DNA from: Sphingopyxis sp.
GTDB lineage: Bacteria; Pseudomonadota; Alphaproteobacteria; Sphingomonadales; Sphingomonadaceae
Assembly: GCA_026125835.1 (NCBI GenBank)
Contig: JAHCKJ010000066.1
Span: 1 to 9,551 of the forward strand
Reading direction: 5' to 3'
DNA length: 9,551 bases
Below are positions 1-7,325 of this stretch, one piece after another. Below the pieces are notes generated by a model that was not told where the DNA came from, did not search any database, and saw only the letters and a list, made by a program, of their open reading frames with translations. The translations under genes were made by a program, and so were the position numbers. Each line of letters begins with the position of its first letter. Position 1 is the first letter of the stretch.

Positions 1-1290
1 CTTCCGTTCTGTTATACCGCTATGGCGCTCGCGCTGCCGCAACTGGCGCGGCTGGTGGCATTGGCGCAGCGTTTGCATCGCGACATCAGCCGTCCGCTGT
101 ATGCCGCCGACGACCATAGCGACATCCACGCGATTGTTCGCATTATCCCCGACGGTGATGGCGCCAGCCTGGAAATCAGCGACTGGCGGCCGCGGCCCGT
201 TGTGCCGCCGCAGATGCCGACCCTGCCCGAATTGCCCGCGCATGGCTGGACGTGGGAATGCGATCAGCAATTGCGTATGGTGGCATTGCGCGCCGCCGCC
301 GGATCGCCGCCACCGCCTGCCGACTGGGAGGGACGGTCGCTGTCCGAACTGTTTGAATTGCAGCCCGACGCCGACGGACGGTTTCCGGTGCTGCGCGCGC
401 TGGCGCGCCAGTCGCGTTTCGACTGCCAGCGCGTCGAGGCCGGTCAGGCCGGGACACGGGTGGCGATGCTGTTGTCGGGCGATGCCATGTTCGATGCGCT
501 TGGGAATTTTACCGGCTTTCGCGGTTCCGCGACGCTCGGCGATCCGGTTGACGCGGATGACCGGGCACCGGAAGCGGTGCTGGTCGATCCGGCATTCGGT
601 TCGCTGCCATTGTCCGATCCGCAATTCGGGCGGCGGATCGACGGCGCGCTGCGTGGGCCGCTCAGCCGCATCATCGCCACCGCGGAGACGATTTCGGGCC
701 AGTTCGACGGTCCGATCCGCGCCGATTATGCGCGCTATGCGGGCGATATTGCCCATGCCGGACGGCATCTGCTGGGGCTGGTCGACGACCTCGCCGATCT
801 GCAGAATATCGAGCGGCCGGGGTTCAAGGCGGCCGCCGACGAAATCGACCTCGGCGATCTGGCGCGGCGTGCGGTCGGCCTGCTCGGCATGAAGGCCGAA
901 GAAAAGGGCATCCGCATCGACGCGCCCAAGGTCGACGACAAGGCACCCGCGACCGGCGAGTTTCGCCGGGTGCTACAGGTGTTGCTCAACCTGCTCGGCA
1001 ATGCGATCCGCTATTCACCCGAAAACTCGCAGATATGGATCCGCGTCGACCGTGACGGCGACCGCGCGATGGTGACGGTCGCCGACCAGGGACAGGGGAT
1101 CGACGCCGACCAACAGGCGGTGGTGTTCGAAAAATTCGAGCGGCTGGGCCGTACCGACAGCGGCGGGTCGGGACTCGGCCTCTATATCGCGCGACGACTG
1201 GCGCGGGCGATGGACGGTGATTTGACCGTCGACAGCGCGCCGGGGCAGGGGGCGCGGTTTACGCTGAGCCTGCCGGCGCGGGATGTCTGA
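1..1290 (+). CDS. PAS / histidine-kinase-like sensor protein, 5' end outside the window, H-box histidine missing
   Basis: The first ATG in frame is at 22, but the frame is open to position 1 and no Shine-Dalgarno precedes that ATG, so the gene probably begins upstream. Numbering from that ATG (422 residues), residues about 75-173 look like a PAS domain, beginning GWTWECD and ending in the typical FDALGNFTGFRG. A HisKA-like helical hairpin follows at about 201-265. The ATPase domain is complete: N-box Asn323 and Asn327 (NLLGNAIRYSP), G1 DQGQGI at 355-360, F-box FEKF from 369, and G2 GGSGLGL at 381-387. The H-box reads IDGALRGPLSRII. Aligned with the usual SHELRTPL, the histidine position is Gly208 (GGC at 643-645). 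No membrane segment is visible in this part. It is either a kinase-like regulator that does not autophosphorylate on the usual residue or one using another site. Family membership is firm; function and partner are unknown. No response regulator gene lies next to it in the window. Confidence 0.85.
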   Translation, partial: LPFCYTAMALALPQLARLVALAQRLHRDISRPLYAADDHSDIHAIVRIIPDGDGASLEISDWRPRPVVPPQMPTLPELPAHGWTWECDQQLRMVALRAAAGSPPPPADWEGRSLSELFELQPDADGRFPVLRALARQSRFDCQRVEAGQAGTRVAMLLSGDAMFDALGNFTGFRGSATLGDPVDADDRAPEAVLVDPAFGSLPLSDPQFGRRIDGALRGPLSRIIATAETISGQFDGPIRADYARYAGDIAHAGRHLLGLVDDLADLQNIERPGFKAAADEIDLGDLARRAVGLLGMKAEEKGIRIDAPKVDDKAPATGEFRRVLQVLLNLLGNAIRYSPENSQIWIRVDRDGDRAMVTVADQGQGIDADQQAVVFEKFERLGRTDSGGSGLGLYIARRLARAMDGDLTVDSAPGQGARFTLSLPARDV

Positions 1291-1362
1291 CTGACGCTGG
1301 AAAGAGATTCGCGTGGAGGCGCATGACGACTGGTATCGACCGAAGCGCGACTTTTATAGCAT

Positions 1363-1465
1363 CGTCATCCTGAACTTGTTTCAGGATCGACGGTCGGCCG
1401 TATCGTTCGGCGCTGCGCAGAATTCGTTCTCAGGCCATGGATGCTGAAACAAGTTCAGCATGACG
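1363..1465. repeat. REP-like inverted repeat, two 26-nt arms around a 51-nt spacer
   Basis: The left arm (1363-1388) and the reverse complement of the right arm (1440-1465) match at 24 of 26 positions. Each arm is itself a small hairpin: 8 bp of stem (ATCCTGAA with TTCAGGAT in the left arm, ATGCTGAA with TTCAGCAT in the right) around a 5-nt loop. The two mismatches between arms are the two halves of one base pair, C-G in the left arm and G-C in the right, so pairing within each arm is kept. Similar CCTGAAC...TTTCAGG elements are, as I recall, scattered between genes in sphingomonad and related genomes. It lies between the tail-to-tail kinase-like gene and gltA and could also fold as a long cruciform or act as a transcription end. 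Confidence 0.8.
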
Positions 1466-1525
1466 AGGTTCAAAAACCGCTCCCCACTCCAATCACCGCG
1501 TTCTGCTTTGACTTGGCCGTCAACG

Positions 1526-1549
1526 AAAAGGGGCCGCAATCGCGGCCCC
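1526..1549 (-). terminator. Intrinsic terminator of gltA
   Basis: Read on the minus strand, an 8-bp perfect GC-rich stem (GGGGCCGC paired with GCGGCCCC, 1530-1549) with a 4-nt loop is followed immediately by TTTT (1526-1529). It starts 59 bp after the gltA stop codon. The plus-strand reading has a poorer T tract (ctgtcctttt), so the main direction is that of gltA, although weak bidirectional use is possible. Confidence 0.85.
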
Positions 1550-1608
1550 TGTCCTTTTCTCTGCGGTTTCTTCGCCTCGGCGCAACATTCCCGATCGCAA
1601 GGGTCCGC

Positions 1609-2895
1609 TCAGCGTTGCGCCACCGGCACATAGGGGCGGTGGGTCGGACCCGTGTAGAGCTGGCGCGGGCGGCCGATTTTCTGCGCGGGGTCCGAGATCA
1701 TTTCGTTCCACTGCGCGACCCAGCCGACGGTGCGGGCGAGCGCGAACAGCGCGGTGAACATCGTCGTCGGGAAACCGATCGCCGACAAGATGACGCCCGA
1801 ATAGAAATCGACGTTGGGGAACAGTTTTTTCTCGACGAAATAAGGGTCGCTGAGCGCCATTTCCTCGAGCTGCAGCGCGACTTCGAACACCGGATCGTTG
1901 ACCTTGAGCGCCTCGAAAACCTCGCGCACGGTTTTCTGCATCACCGTCGCACGCGGGTCGTAGTTTTTGTAGACGCGGTGGCCAAAGCCCATCAGGCGGA
2001 ACGGGTCGTCCTTGTCCTTCGCACGCGCAATATATTCGGGAATGCGTTCGGGGCGGCCGATTTCGCGCAGCATGTTGAGTGCCGCTTCGTTGGCGCCGCC
2101 ATGCGCCGGACCCCACAGGCAGGCGATGCCCGCCGCGATGCACGCGAAGGGATTGGCGCCCGACGACCCCGCGAGGCGGACGGTCGAGGTCGAGGCGTTC
2201 TGTTCATGGTCGGCGTGGAGAATGAAGATGCGGTCGAGCGCGCGTTCGACGACCGGGTTGACCTCATATTCCTCGGCCGGAACGCCAAAGGTCATGCGCA
2301 GGAAATTGCCGGTGTAGCTGAGCTTGTTGTCGGGATAGACGAAGGGCTGGCCGACCGAATATTTATACGCCATCGCCGCGATCGTCGGCATTTTGGCGAT
2401 CAGCCGGTGGCTGGCAATCATCCGCTGGTGCGGATCGTGGATCTCGGTCGAGTCGTGGTAGAAGGCCGAAAGCGCGCCGACGACGCCGCACATGATCGCC
2501 ATCGGATGCGCGTCGCGGCGGAAGCCGCGGTAAAAGGTCGCGAGCTGTTCATGCAGCATCGTATGGCGGGTGATCGTATTGTCGAAATCGGCGAGTTCCC
2601 GCGCGTTCGGCAGTTCGCCGTTGAGCAGCAGGTAACAGGTTTCCATGAAGCTGGAATTTTCGGCCAGGTCGCCGATCGCGTAGCCGCGGTGGAGCAGCAC
2701 GCCTTCGTCACCGTCGATATAGGTGATCTGCGATTCGCAGCTGGCGGTCGAGGTGAAACCGGGATCGTAGGTGAAGGCCCCGGTCTGGGCATAGAATTTG
2801 CGGATGTCGACGACGTCGGGACCGATGGTGCCCGACAAGACGGGGCTTTCGACGGTCTTGTCACCCAGGGTGATTTTTGCGGGCTGGTCGGTCAT
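1609..2895 (-). CDS. gltA: Citrate synthase (type II, hexameric family)
   Basis: Condenses acetyl-CoA and oxaloacetate to citrate, the entry step of the TCA cycle, in the cytoplasm. The protein has 428 residues against 427 in E. coli GltA. The catalytic triad is in register one residue on: His265 in WGPAHGGANEAALNML, His306 in GFGHRVYKNYDPRA and Asp363 in NVDFYSG. The HADHEQNASTSTVR segment (227-240) is also typical. The N-terminal domain of about 50 residues, characteristic of the hexameric type II enzymes of Gram-negative bacteria (NADH-inhibited in E. coli), is present; whether this one responds to NADH cannot be read here. The ATG at 2893-2895 has an AGGGA Shine-Dalgarno (2903-2907) 7 nt upstream. 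It lies 38 bp after the gltX stop, on the same strand, and ends before a strong terminator, so gltX-gltA cotranscription is likely. No separate gltA promoter could be assigned in the gap. Confidence 0.97.
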   Translation of the reverse strand: MTDQPAKITLGDKTVESPVLSGTIGPDVVDIRKFYAQTGAFTYDPGFTSTASCESQITYIDGDEGVLLHRGYAIGDLAENSSFMETCYLLLNGELPNARELADFDNTITRHTMLHEQLATFYRGFRRDAHPMAIMCGVVGALSAFYHDSTEIHDPHQRMIASHRLIAKMPTIAAMAYKYSVGQPFVYPDNKLSYTGNFLRMTFGVPAEEYEVNPVVERALDRIFILHADHEQNASTSTVRLAGSSGANPFACIAAGIACLWGPAHGGANEAALNMLREIGRPERIPEYIARAKDKDDPFRLMGFGHRVYKNYDPRATVMQKTVREVFEALKVNDPVFEVALQLEEMALSDPYFVEKKLFPNVDFYSGVILSAIGFPTTMFTALFALARTVGWVAQWNEMISDPAQKIGRPRQLYTGPTHRPYVPVAQR

Positions 2896-2902
2896 ATGTT
2901 TT

Positions 2903-2907
2903 TCCCT
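2903..2907 (-). promoter_or_regulatory. Ribosome binding site of gltA
   Basis: AGGGA on the minus strand, 7 nt before the ATG at 2895. It fixes the gltA start, which also agrees with the E. coli protein length. Confidence 0.7.
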
Positions 2908-2933
2908 GTTATGACGGCGAGGAGAGAGCGTGG

Positions 2934-4400
2934 CTACGCCCCTGCCGGATAATGTTGCGCTGCGTCAAGTCGGGCCAGGCTGACATCACGCCCGAGCAAC
3001 AACAGCACGTCGAAAATCCCTGGGGAAACGGTTCGGCCGGTTAGCGCCGCGCGTAGTGGCCCAGCCAATTTACCGAGCCCCAGTTCGGCGGCTTCGGCCT
3101 CGGCCCGCACGGCGGCATCCAGCTCTTCTGTCGTCCAATTGTCCAGCCGACGCAGCCGCTCTGCCACGGCAGCCAGCAAGCCTTCCGGCGCAGCCTTTAG
3201 CACCTCGGCGGCCTTTTCGTCCACCGGCAACGGGTCGCCCAGGAACAGAAAGGTCGCACCGTCGGCGATGTCGTCCAGCGTCTTGGCGCGCGGTTTGAGC
3301 GACTCCATTGCGCGGGTCAGGACATCGCGTTCTGCATCGCTCAGCGCACGGCCGACAAGCCGCCCGACGCGCGGCGCGACCAGCCCGGCCAGCCGCACAT
3401 CGTCGGCTTCGCGCAGATAATGGCCGTTCAGATTTTCGAGCTTTTTGAAGTCGAAGCGCGACGGCGAGCGGCCGACATGGGCAAGGTCGAACCACGCGGT
3501 CGCCTGTTCGCGGCTGATGATTTCATCGTCGCCATGGCCCCAGCCGAGGCGGAGCAGATAATTGTTCACCGCTTCGGGCAGGTAACCCATTTCGTCGCGA
3601 TAGGCATCGACGCCAAGCGCGCCGTGACGTTTCGACAGTTTCGCGCCGTCGGCGCCATGGATCAGCGGCACATGCGCATAGGTCGGCTCGCGCCAGCCCA
3701 TCGCGCGGATCAGCGCGAGCTGGCGAAAGGCATTGTTGAGATGGTCGTCGCCGCGGATCACATGCGTGATCCCCATGTCGTTATCGTCGACGACGACGCT
3801 CAGCATATAGGTCGGCGTACCGTCGCTGCGTAGCAGGACAAAATCGTCGAGTTCGGCGTTCTGGACGGTGACGTCGCCCTGCACCTTGTCGGCGATCGTC
3901 GCGGCACCCTCCTGCGGTGCGCGCAGGCGGACGACGTGCGGCGCTGACGGATCGCCGTCAATCCGATCGCGCCACGGGCTGCGGACGCGGAAAGGCAGGC
4001 GCTTCTCCTGGGCTTCGGCGCGCATGGCGGCGAGTTCGCCCTGGGTCAGGTAACAGCGATAGGCTTCGCCCTTGGCGACCAGTTCGGCGGCAACCGCGGC
4101 GTGGCGGTCGGCGCGCGCGAACTGGAACACCGTTTCGCCATCCCAGTCGAGGTCCAGCCACTGCATGCCGTCGATGATCGCGTCGATCGCCGCATCGGTC
4201 GATCGCGCGCGGTCGGTATCCTCGATCCGCAGCAGGAATTTGCCGCCATGATGGCGCGCGAACAACCAGTTGAACAGCGCGGTGCGCGCGCCGCCGATAT
4301 GCAGGAAGCCGGTCGGCGAGGGGGCGAAACGGGTAACGACCGCAGGGCCGGTGGCTTCGGGGTGGGCTGTTGCCAGTTCGGTTGGGTTTTCGGTTGCCAC
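2934..4400 (-). CDS. gltX: Glutamyl-tRNA synthetase
   Basis: Class I aminoacyl-tRNA synthetase that charges tRNA-Glu; in many Alphaproteobacteria GltX also misacylates tRNA-Gln for later amidation, which cannot be decided here. The nucleotide-binding signature is FAPSPTGFLHIGGARTALFN with HIGG at 34-37, and the KMSKS-type motif is KLSKR at 254-258. RIEDTD and RGDDHLNN are also present. The stretch homologous to the zinc site of the E. coli enzyme reads CYLT where E. coli has CYC, so a zinc site is probably absent. The start is taken as GTG at 4398-4400 (488 residues) because AGAGG lies 5 nt upstream. A GTG at 4413-4415 would add five residues (MKEAL) but has no comparable site, and an adjacent TTG at 4401-4403 is a third choice. 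It is divergent from comEC and followed by gltA 38 bp later, probably in one transcript. Confidence 0.95.
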   Translation of the reverse strand: MATENPTELATAHPEATGPAVVTRFAPSPTGFLHIGGARTALFNWLFARHHGGKFLLRIEDTDRARSTDAAIDAIIDGMQWLDLDWDGETVFQFARADRHAAVAAELVAKGEAYRCYLTQGELAAMRAEAQEKRLPFRVRSPWRDRIDGDPSAPHVVRLRAPQEGAATIADKVQGDVTVQNAELDDFVLLRSDGTPTYMLSVVVDDNDMGITHVIRGDDHLNNAFRQLALIRAMGWREPTYAHVPLIHGADGAKLSKRHGALGVDAYRDEMGYLPEAVNNYLLRLGWGHGDDEIISREQATAWFDLAHVGRSPSRFDFKKLENLNGHYLREADDVRLAGLVAPRVGRLVGRALSDAERDVLTRAMESLKPRAKTLDDIADGATFLFLGDPLPVDEKAAEVLKAAPEGLLAAVAERLRRLDNWTTEELDAAVRAEAEAAELGLGKLAGPLRAALTGRTVSPGIFDVLLLLGRDVSLARLDAAQHYPAGA

Positions 4401-4405
4401 CAAGG

Positions 4406-4410
4406 CCTCT
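4406..4410 (-). promoter_or_regulatory. Ribosome binding site deciding the gltX start
   Basis: AGAGG on the minus strand lies 5 nt before the GTG at 4400 but inside the reading frame if the GTG at 4415 is used. It therefore favours the shorter protein beginning ATENPTEL. Confidence 0.5.
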
Positions 4411-4470
4411 TTCACTCAATTTGCCACCGCCGAAAGAAACGGCAGGGCGGGATTGGGGGCAGCCCCTAGC

Positions 4471-6618
4471 ATGGCGACAAGGCAGCTTCAAACGCCCATT
4501 TTTCCGCGCTGGAACGACGCTGCGGCGCGGCTGGTTACGGCGTTGGAAATACCGCTCGAGCGCGAGCGTGAACGCGTCGCCCTGTGGCTTCCCGTCGCTT
4601 TGGGTACGGGGATTGCGTTGTGGCTGGCGCTTCCAACCGCGATGCATTGGACGGGGTTGCTGCTCCTGCTTGCCGCGGGCGGTCTGCTCGGGCTGGCGAC
4701 CGGCTGGCATCGCCGTATCGGCCGGATGGTCGCGATCGGCTGTTTGACGATGGCGCTCGGCGTCTTGCTGGTGTGGGGCCGCGCTGTATGGGTTGCCGCG
4801 CCGGTGTTGGCGCAGCCTGTGGTGACCGCCTTTTCGGCGGAGGTCGAGCGGGTCGAGCCGCTTCCTGCGCGCGATCAGGTCCGGCTCATCGTACGACCGT
4901 TTGCGCGATCCGACCTGCCGCCGCGTTTGCGGCTGACGCTGCGCCGCGCGCAGGACAGCGGCATTGTGGAGGGTGAGCGGATCGGGGTGCGCGCGCGTTT
5001 GATGCCGCCGCCAACCGCCAGCTTGCCAGGCGGCTATGATTTCGCGCGGCGGGCGTGGTTCGACCGCATTGGTGCGGTGGGCACCGTGTTGGGCGAAGTC
5101 GCGCGCGGCCCCCGCGCCGGGGCAGGGGAAAAACCGCTACGCGCGCGGCTCAGCGCGCATGTCCAGGCACAATTGCCTGGGTCGGCGGGTGGCATTGCGG
5201 CCGCCCTGGCGAGCGGCGACCGGGGCGGTATCGCCGATGCCGACGCCGAGGCGATGCGGCGCAGCGGGCTGGCGCATCTGCTTGCGATCAGCGGGCTGCA
5301 TGTCACCGCGGTGGTTGGTTTTACCGTGCTGCTGCTGATGCGCCTGCTGGCGCTCAGTCCGCGACTGGCGCTGACTGGCCGGGTGATGATACTGGCCGCG
5401 GCAGGGGGCGCGCTGGCCGGGGTCGGCTATACCTGGCTGACCGGCGCCGCGGTGCCGACGGTGCGGTCGTGTATCGCCGCGTTGCTGGTACTGGTCGCGC
5501 TCCAGCTGGGTCGCGAGGCGGTCACGCTGCGTCTGGTCGCGGCGGGCGCGATGATCGTCATGCTGTGGCGACCCGAATCGCTCGCCGGACCGAGCTTTCA
5601 GATGAGTTTTGCGGCCGTTGCCGCAATCGTCGCGCTGCACGAAAACCCGCGGATGCGGGCGTTTCTGGCGCGGCGCGGGGAGGCCTGGGTTCTGCGCTTC
5701 CTTCGCGGCGTCGTTGCCCTGTTCCTGACCGGGCTGGCGATCGAAATCACGCTGGCGCCGATCGCGCTGTTTCATTTTCACAAGGCGGGTCTCTATGGCG
5801 CGCTGGCCAATGTGGTCGCGATCCCGCTCACCACTTTTGTCATCATGCCCGCCGAGGCGGCGGCGCTGCTGCTGGACAGCGTCGGGCTCGGCGCGCCCTT
5901 CTGGTGGGTAGCGGGGAACGCGCTCGACCTGTTGATCGCGCTGGCGCACCGGGTCGCCGATACGCCGGGCGCGGTGGCGACCTTGCCGGTGTTTCCGCCA
6001 TGGGCCTTCGGCGTAACGGTTGTCGGCGGCTTGTGGATTTTGCTCTGGAGCGGCTGGATGCGCTGGGCCGGGTCGGCGCCGGCGTTGGCGGGCATGGCGA
6101 TACTCGCGTGGCAGCCGTCACCCGATGTGCTGGTCACGGGCGACGGGCGCCATGTGGCTGCCGCCACCGGCGACGGCGGCTATGCGATGCTGCGCGCCCG
6201 GGCCGGCGATTATGTCCGCCAGACGATGGCGGAAGCGGCAGGAACCGATGCCCCGCTCGCCGCGCTTGCCGATCTCGACCATGTCGAATGCAACGCCGAT
6301 TTCTGTCGCTGGACGCAGCGCGGCCGCGTCATGCTTGTCGCGCACGGGCGCGACCGGATCGCGGGTGGCGACATGGCTGAGGCCTGCGCCGCGGCCGATG
6401 TCGTCATCGCCGACCGCTGGTTGCCGCGCGAATGCGTGGCACGGTGGATGACGATCGACCGCGACACCCTGGCCGCGACGGGCGGCCTCGCGCTTTATCT
6501 GGACGAGCCGCCGCGGGCCGCGACAGCGCTGCGTAGCGGCGACGAACATCCGTGGCGCCGCCCGCAACAGCTTAGTGGTAACGACGAAGCAATCCCGACA
6601 GCCGCCCCTGCACGATGA
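4471..6618 (+). CDS. comEC: ComEC/Rec2-family membrane protein
   Basis: Member of the inner-membrane family that forms the channel for single-stranded DNA uptake in competent bacteria. The ATG at 4471 gives 715 residues. Hydrophobic segments lie at about 37-75 and 87-110. A soluble beta-rich stretch at about 118-210 corresponds to the N-terminal DUF4131-type region. The polytopic competence domain at about 235-530 carries the family motifs HLLAISGLHV (269-278), SFQMSF (375-380) and HKAGLYGALANVVAIPL (437-453). The C-terminal soluble part (about 548-680) corresponds to the metallo-beta-lactamase-like region of other ComEC proteins but has no HxHxDH zinc motif; it has a Cys607-Cys612 pair (CNADFC). 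The frame continues upstream to 4270, but that stretch overlaps gltX antisense, so the shorter start is preferred; its Shine-Dalgarno is weak. It is divergent from gltX and overlaps lexA tail to tail. No other competence gene is in the window, so DNA uptake is inferred from family only. Confidence 0.92.
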   Translation: MATRQLQTPIFPRWNDAAARLVTALEIPLERERERVALWLPVALGTGIALWLALPTAMHWTGLLLLLAAGGLLGLATGWHRRIGRMVAIGCLTMALGVLLVWGRAVWVAAPVLAQPVVTAFSAEVERVEPLPARDQVRLIVRPFARSDLPPRLRLTLRRAQDSGIVEGERIGVRARLMPPPTASLPGGYDFARRAWFDRIGAVGTVLGEVARGPRAGAGEKPLRARLSAHVQAQLPGSAGGIAAALASGDRGGIADADAEAMRRSGLAHLLAISGLHVTAVVGFTVLLLMRLLALSPRLALTGRVMILAAAGGALAGVGYTWLTGAAVPTVRSCIAALLVLVALQLGREAVTLRLVAAGAMIVMLWRPESLAGPSFQMSFAAVAAIVALHENPRMRAFLARRGEAWVLRFLRGVVALFLTGLAIEITLAPIALFHFHKAGLYGALANVVAIPLTTFVIMPAEAAALLLDSVGLGAPFWWVAGNALDLLIALAHRVADTPGAVATLPVFPPWAFGVTVVGGLWILLWSGWMRWAGSAPALAGMAILAWQPSPDVLVTGDGRHVAAATGDGGYAMLRARAGDYVRQTMAEAAGTDAPLAALADLDHVECNADFCRWTQRGRVMLVAHGRDRIAGGDMAEACAAADVVIADRWLPRECVARWMTIDRDTLAATGGLALYLDEPPRAATALRSGDEHPWRRPQQLSGNDEAIPTAAPAR

Positions 6619-7255
6619 CGCGCTCGGCGGGGTAGCGCTGGGGCTCATAGGCGCTGTTTGCGGGGTCGAGCCGGATCATCGGGCCTTCGCGGCGGAAATA
6701 TTTGAGCGTGGCGTCCTGTCCGTCCACAAGCGCGACGACGATGTCGCCTTCGCGCGCGGTGCTGGCTTTCTGGATCAGCGCATAATCGCCGTCAAAAATG
6801 CCGGCCTCGACCATCGAGTCGCCCGACACTTCGAGCGCATAATGTTCGCCCGAACCGAGCAGCGCGGCGGGGACGGCGAGGTTGTTGTAATCCTCAAACG
6901 CCTCGATCGGGACGCCCGCGGCGATCTTGCCGTGCAGCGGCACCTCGACGATGTCGTTCGCGGCGATCGGGCGCATCGCGGGGGCGGGCTTGCGCAGCGG
7001 GACGATATTGTCGCGATCATTGCCCACGGCGGGCTTGCTGCCTTCGGGCAATTTGATGACTTCCAGAGCGCGGGCGCGGTTGGGCAGGCGGCGGAGAAAA
7101 CCCCTTTCTTCCAAAGCGCTTATGAGGCGATGTATGCCCGATTTCGACTTGAGTCCGAGCGCTTCTTTCATCTCCTCGAACGAGGGCGAAATCCCGCCCG
7201 CGTCGAGCTTTTGCTGAATGAAGTGAAGCAGTTCATGCTGCTTGGCGGTCAACAT
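6572..7255 (-). CDS. lexA: LexA repressor, SOS regulator and self-cleaving protease
   Basis: Represses DNA-damage genes and is inactivated by RecA-stimulated self-cleavage. The protein has 227 residues, slightly longer than the 202 of E. coli, as usual for Alphaproteobacteria. The N-terminal winged helix-turn-helix spans about 1-65, with SPSFEEMKEALGL and SKSGIHRLISALEERG as the helices that position it on DNA. The cleavage site is Ala113-Gly114 in KIAAGVPIEA. The S24 peptidase dyad is Ser147 in VSGDSM and Lys185 in DATLKYF. The ATG at 7255 has GGAGA 7 nt upstream. It has its own promoter with an overlapping SOS box, so it should repress itself. It lies 66 bp after moeA on the same strand, and its last 47 bp overlap the end of comEC. 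Confidence 0.97.
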   Translation of the reverse strand: MLTAKQHELLHFIQQKLDAGGISPSFEEMKEALGLKSKSGIHRLISALEERGFLRRLPNRARALEVIKLPEGSKPAVGNDRDNIVPLRKPAPAMRPIAANDIVEVPLHGKIAAGVPIEAFEDYNNLAVPAALLGSGEHYALEVSGDSMVEAGIFDGDYALIQKASTAREGDIVVALVDGQDATLKYFRREGPMIRLDPANSAYEPQRYPAERVIVQGRLSGLLRRYH

Positions 7256-7262
7256 CGATCAT

Positions 7263-7267
7263 TCTCC
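7263..7267 (-). promoter_or_regulatory. Ribosome binding site of lexA
   Basis: GGAGA on the minus strand, 7 nt before the ATG at 7255. The nearby ATG at 7262-7260 is out of frame and too close to this site to be used. Confidence 0.7.
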
Positions 7268-7293
7268 GTCAGGGCTGATACCGGACATAATGA

Positions 7294-7308
7294 GAACGAT
7301 AGTGGAAC
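7294..7308 (-). promoter_or_regulatory. LexA operator (alphaproteobacterial SOS box)
   Basis: The minus strand reads GTTCCACTATCGTTC, an exact match to GTTC-N7-GTTC, the LexA site described in Rhodobacter, Caulobacter and Rhizobiales. It lies 39 bp before the lexA start codon and covers the -10 hexamer, the expected place for autorepression. Confidence 0.9.
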
Positions 7309-7325
7309 AGAGCGGGACTTGTCAA
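7296..7325 (-). promoter_or_regulatory. Promoter of lexA (sigma70-type)
   Basis: A consensus -35 TTGACA (7320-7325) and a -10-like TATCGT (7296-7301) are 18 bp apart on the minus strand. The -10 lies inside the SOS box. The -35 includes the moeA stop codon TGA (7322-7324), so the promoter starts within the preceding gene. The assignment is from sequence match; the transcription start is not known. Confidence 0.75.

Larger units (their letters stand above)
1291..1608. other. Intergenic region between the kinase-like gene and gltA
   Basis: 318 bp between two convergent genes. It holds the REP-like inverted repeat (1363-1465) and the gltA terminator (1526-1549). No coding region, tRNA or promoter was recognised in the remaining sequence, and no separate terminator for the kinase-like gene was seen apart from the repeat. 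Confidence 0.7.

Noticed and set aside
1389..1439. Possible small RNA or gene in the spacer between the repeat arms
   Set aside because: The 51-nt spacer has only a short CGGCCG palindrome and no promoter, ribosome binding site or stable structure I could support.
1441..2952. Long plus-strand open frame of 503 codons across gltA
   Set aside because: It is antisense to a complete citrate synthase with all catalytic residues; open antisense frames of this size are common in high-GC genes. Its translation is rich in Arg, Asp and Gly with no recognisable domain, and its ATG lies in the repeat arm.
4270..4470. Upstream extension of comEC by 67 codons
   Set aside because: It overlaps the conserved N-terminal coding region of gltX on the other strand, and its translation is not ComEC-like. 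The ATG at 4471 fits the family better.
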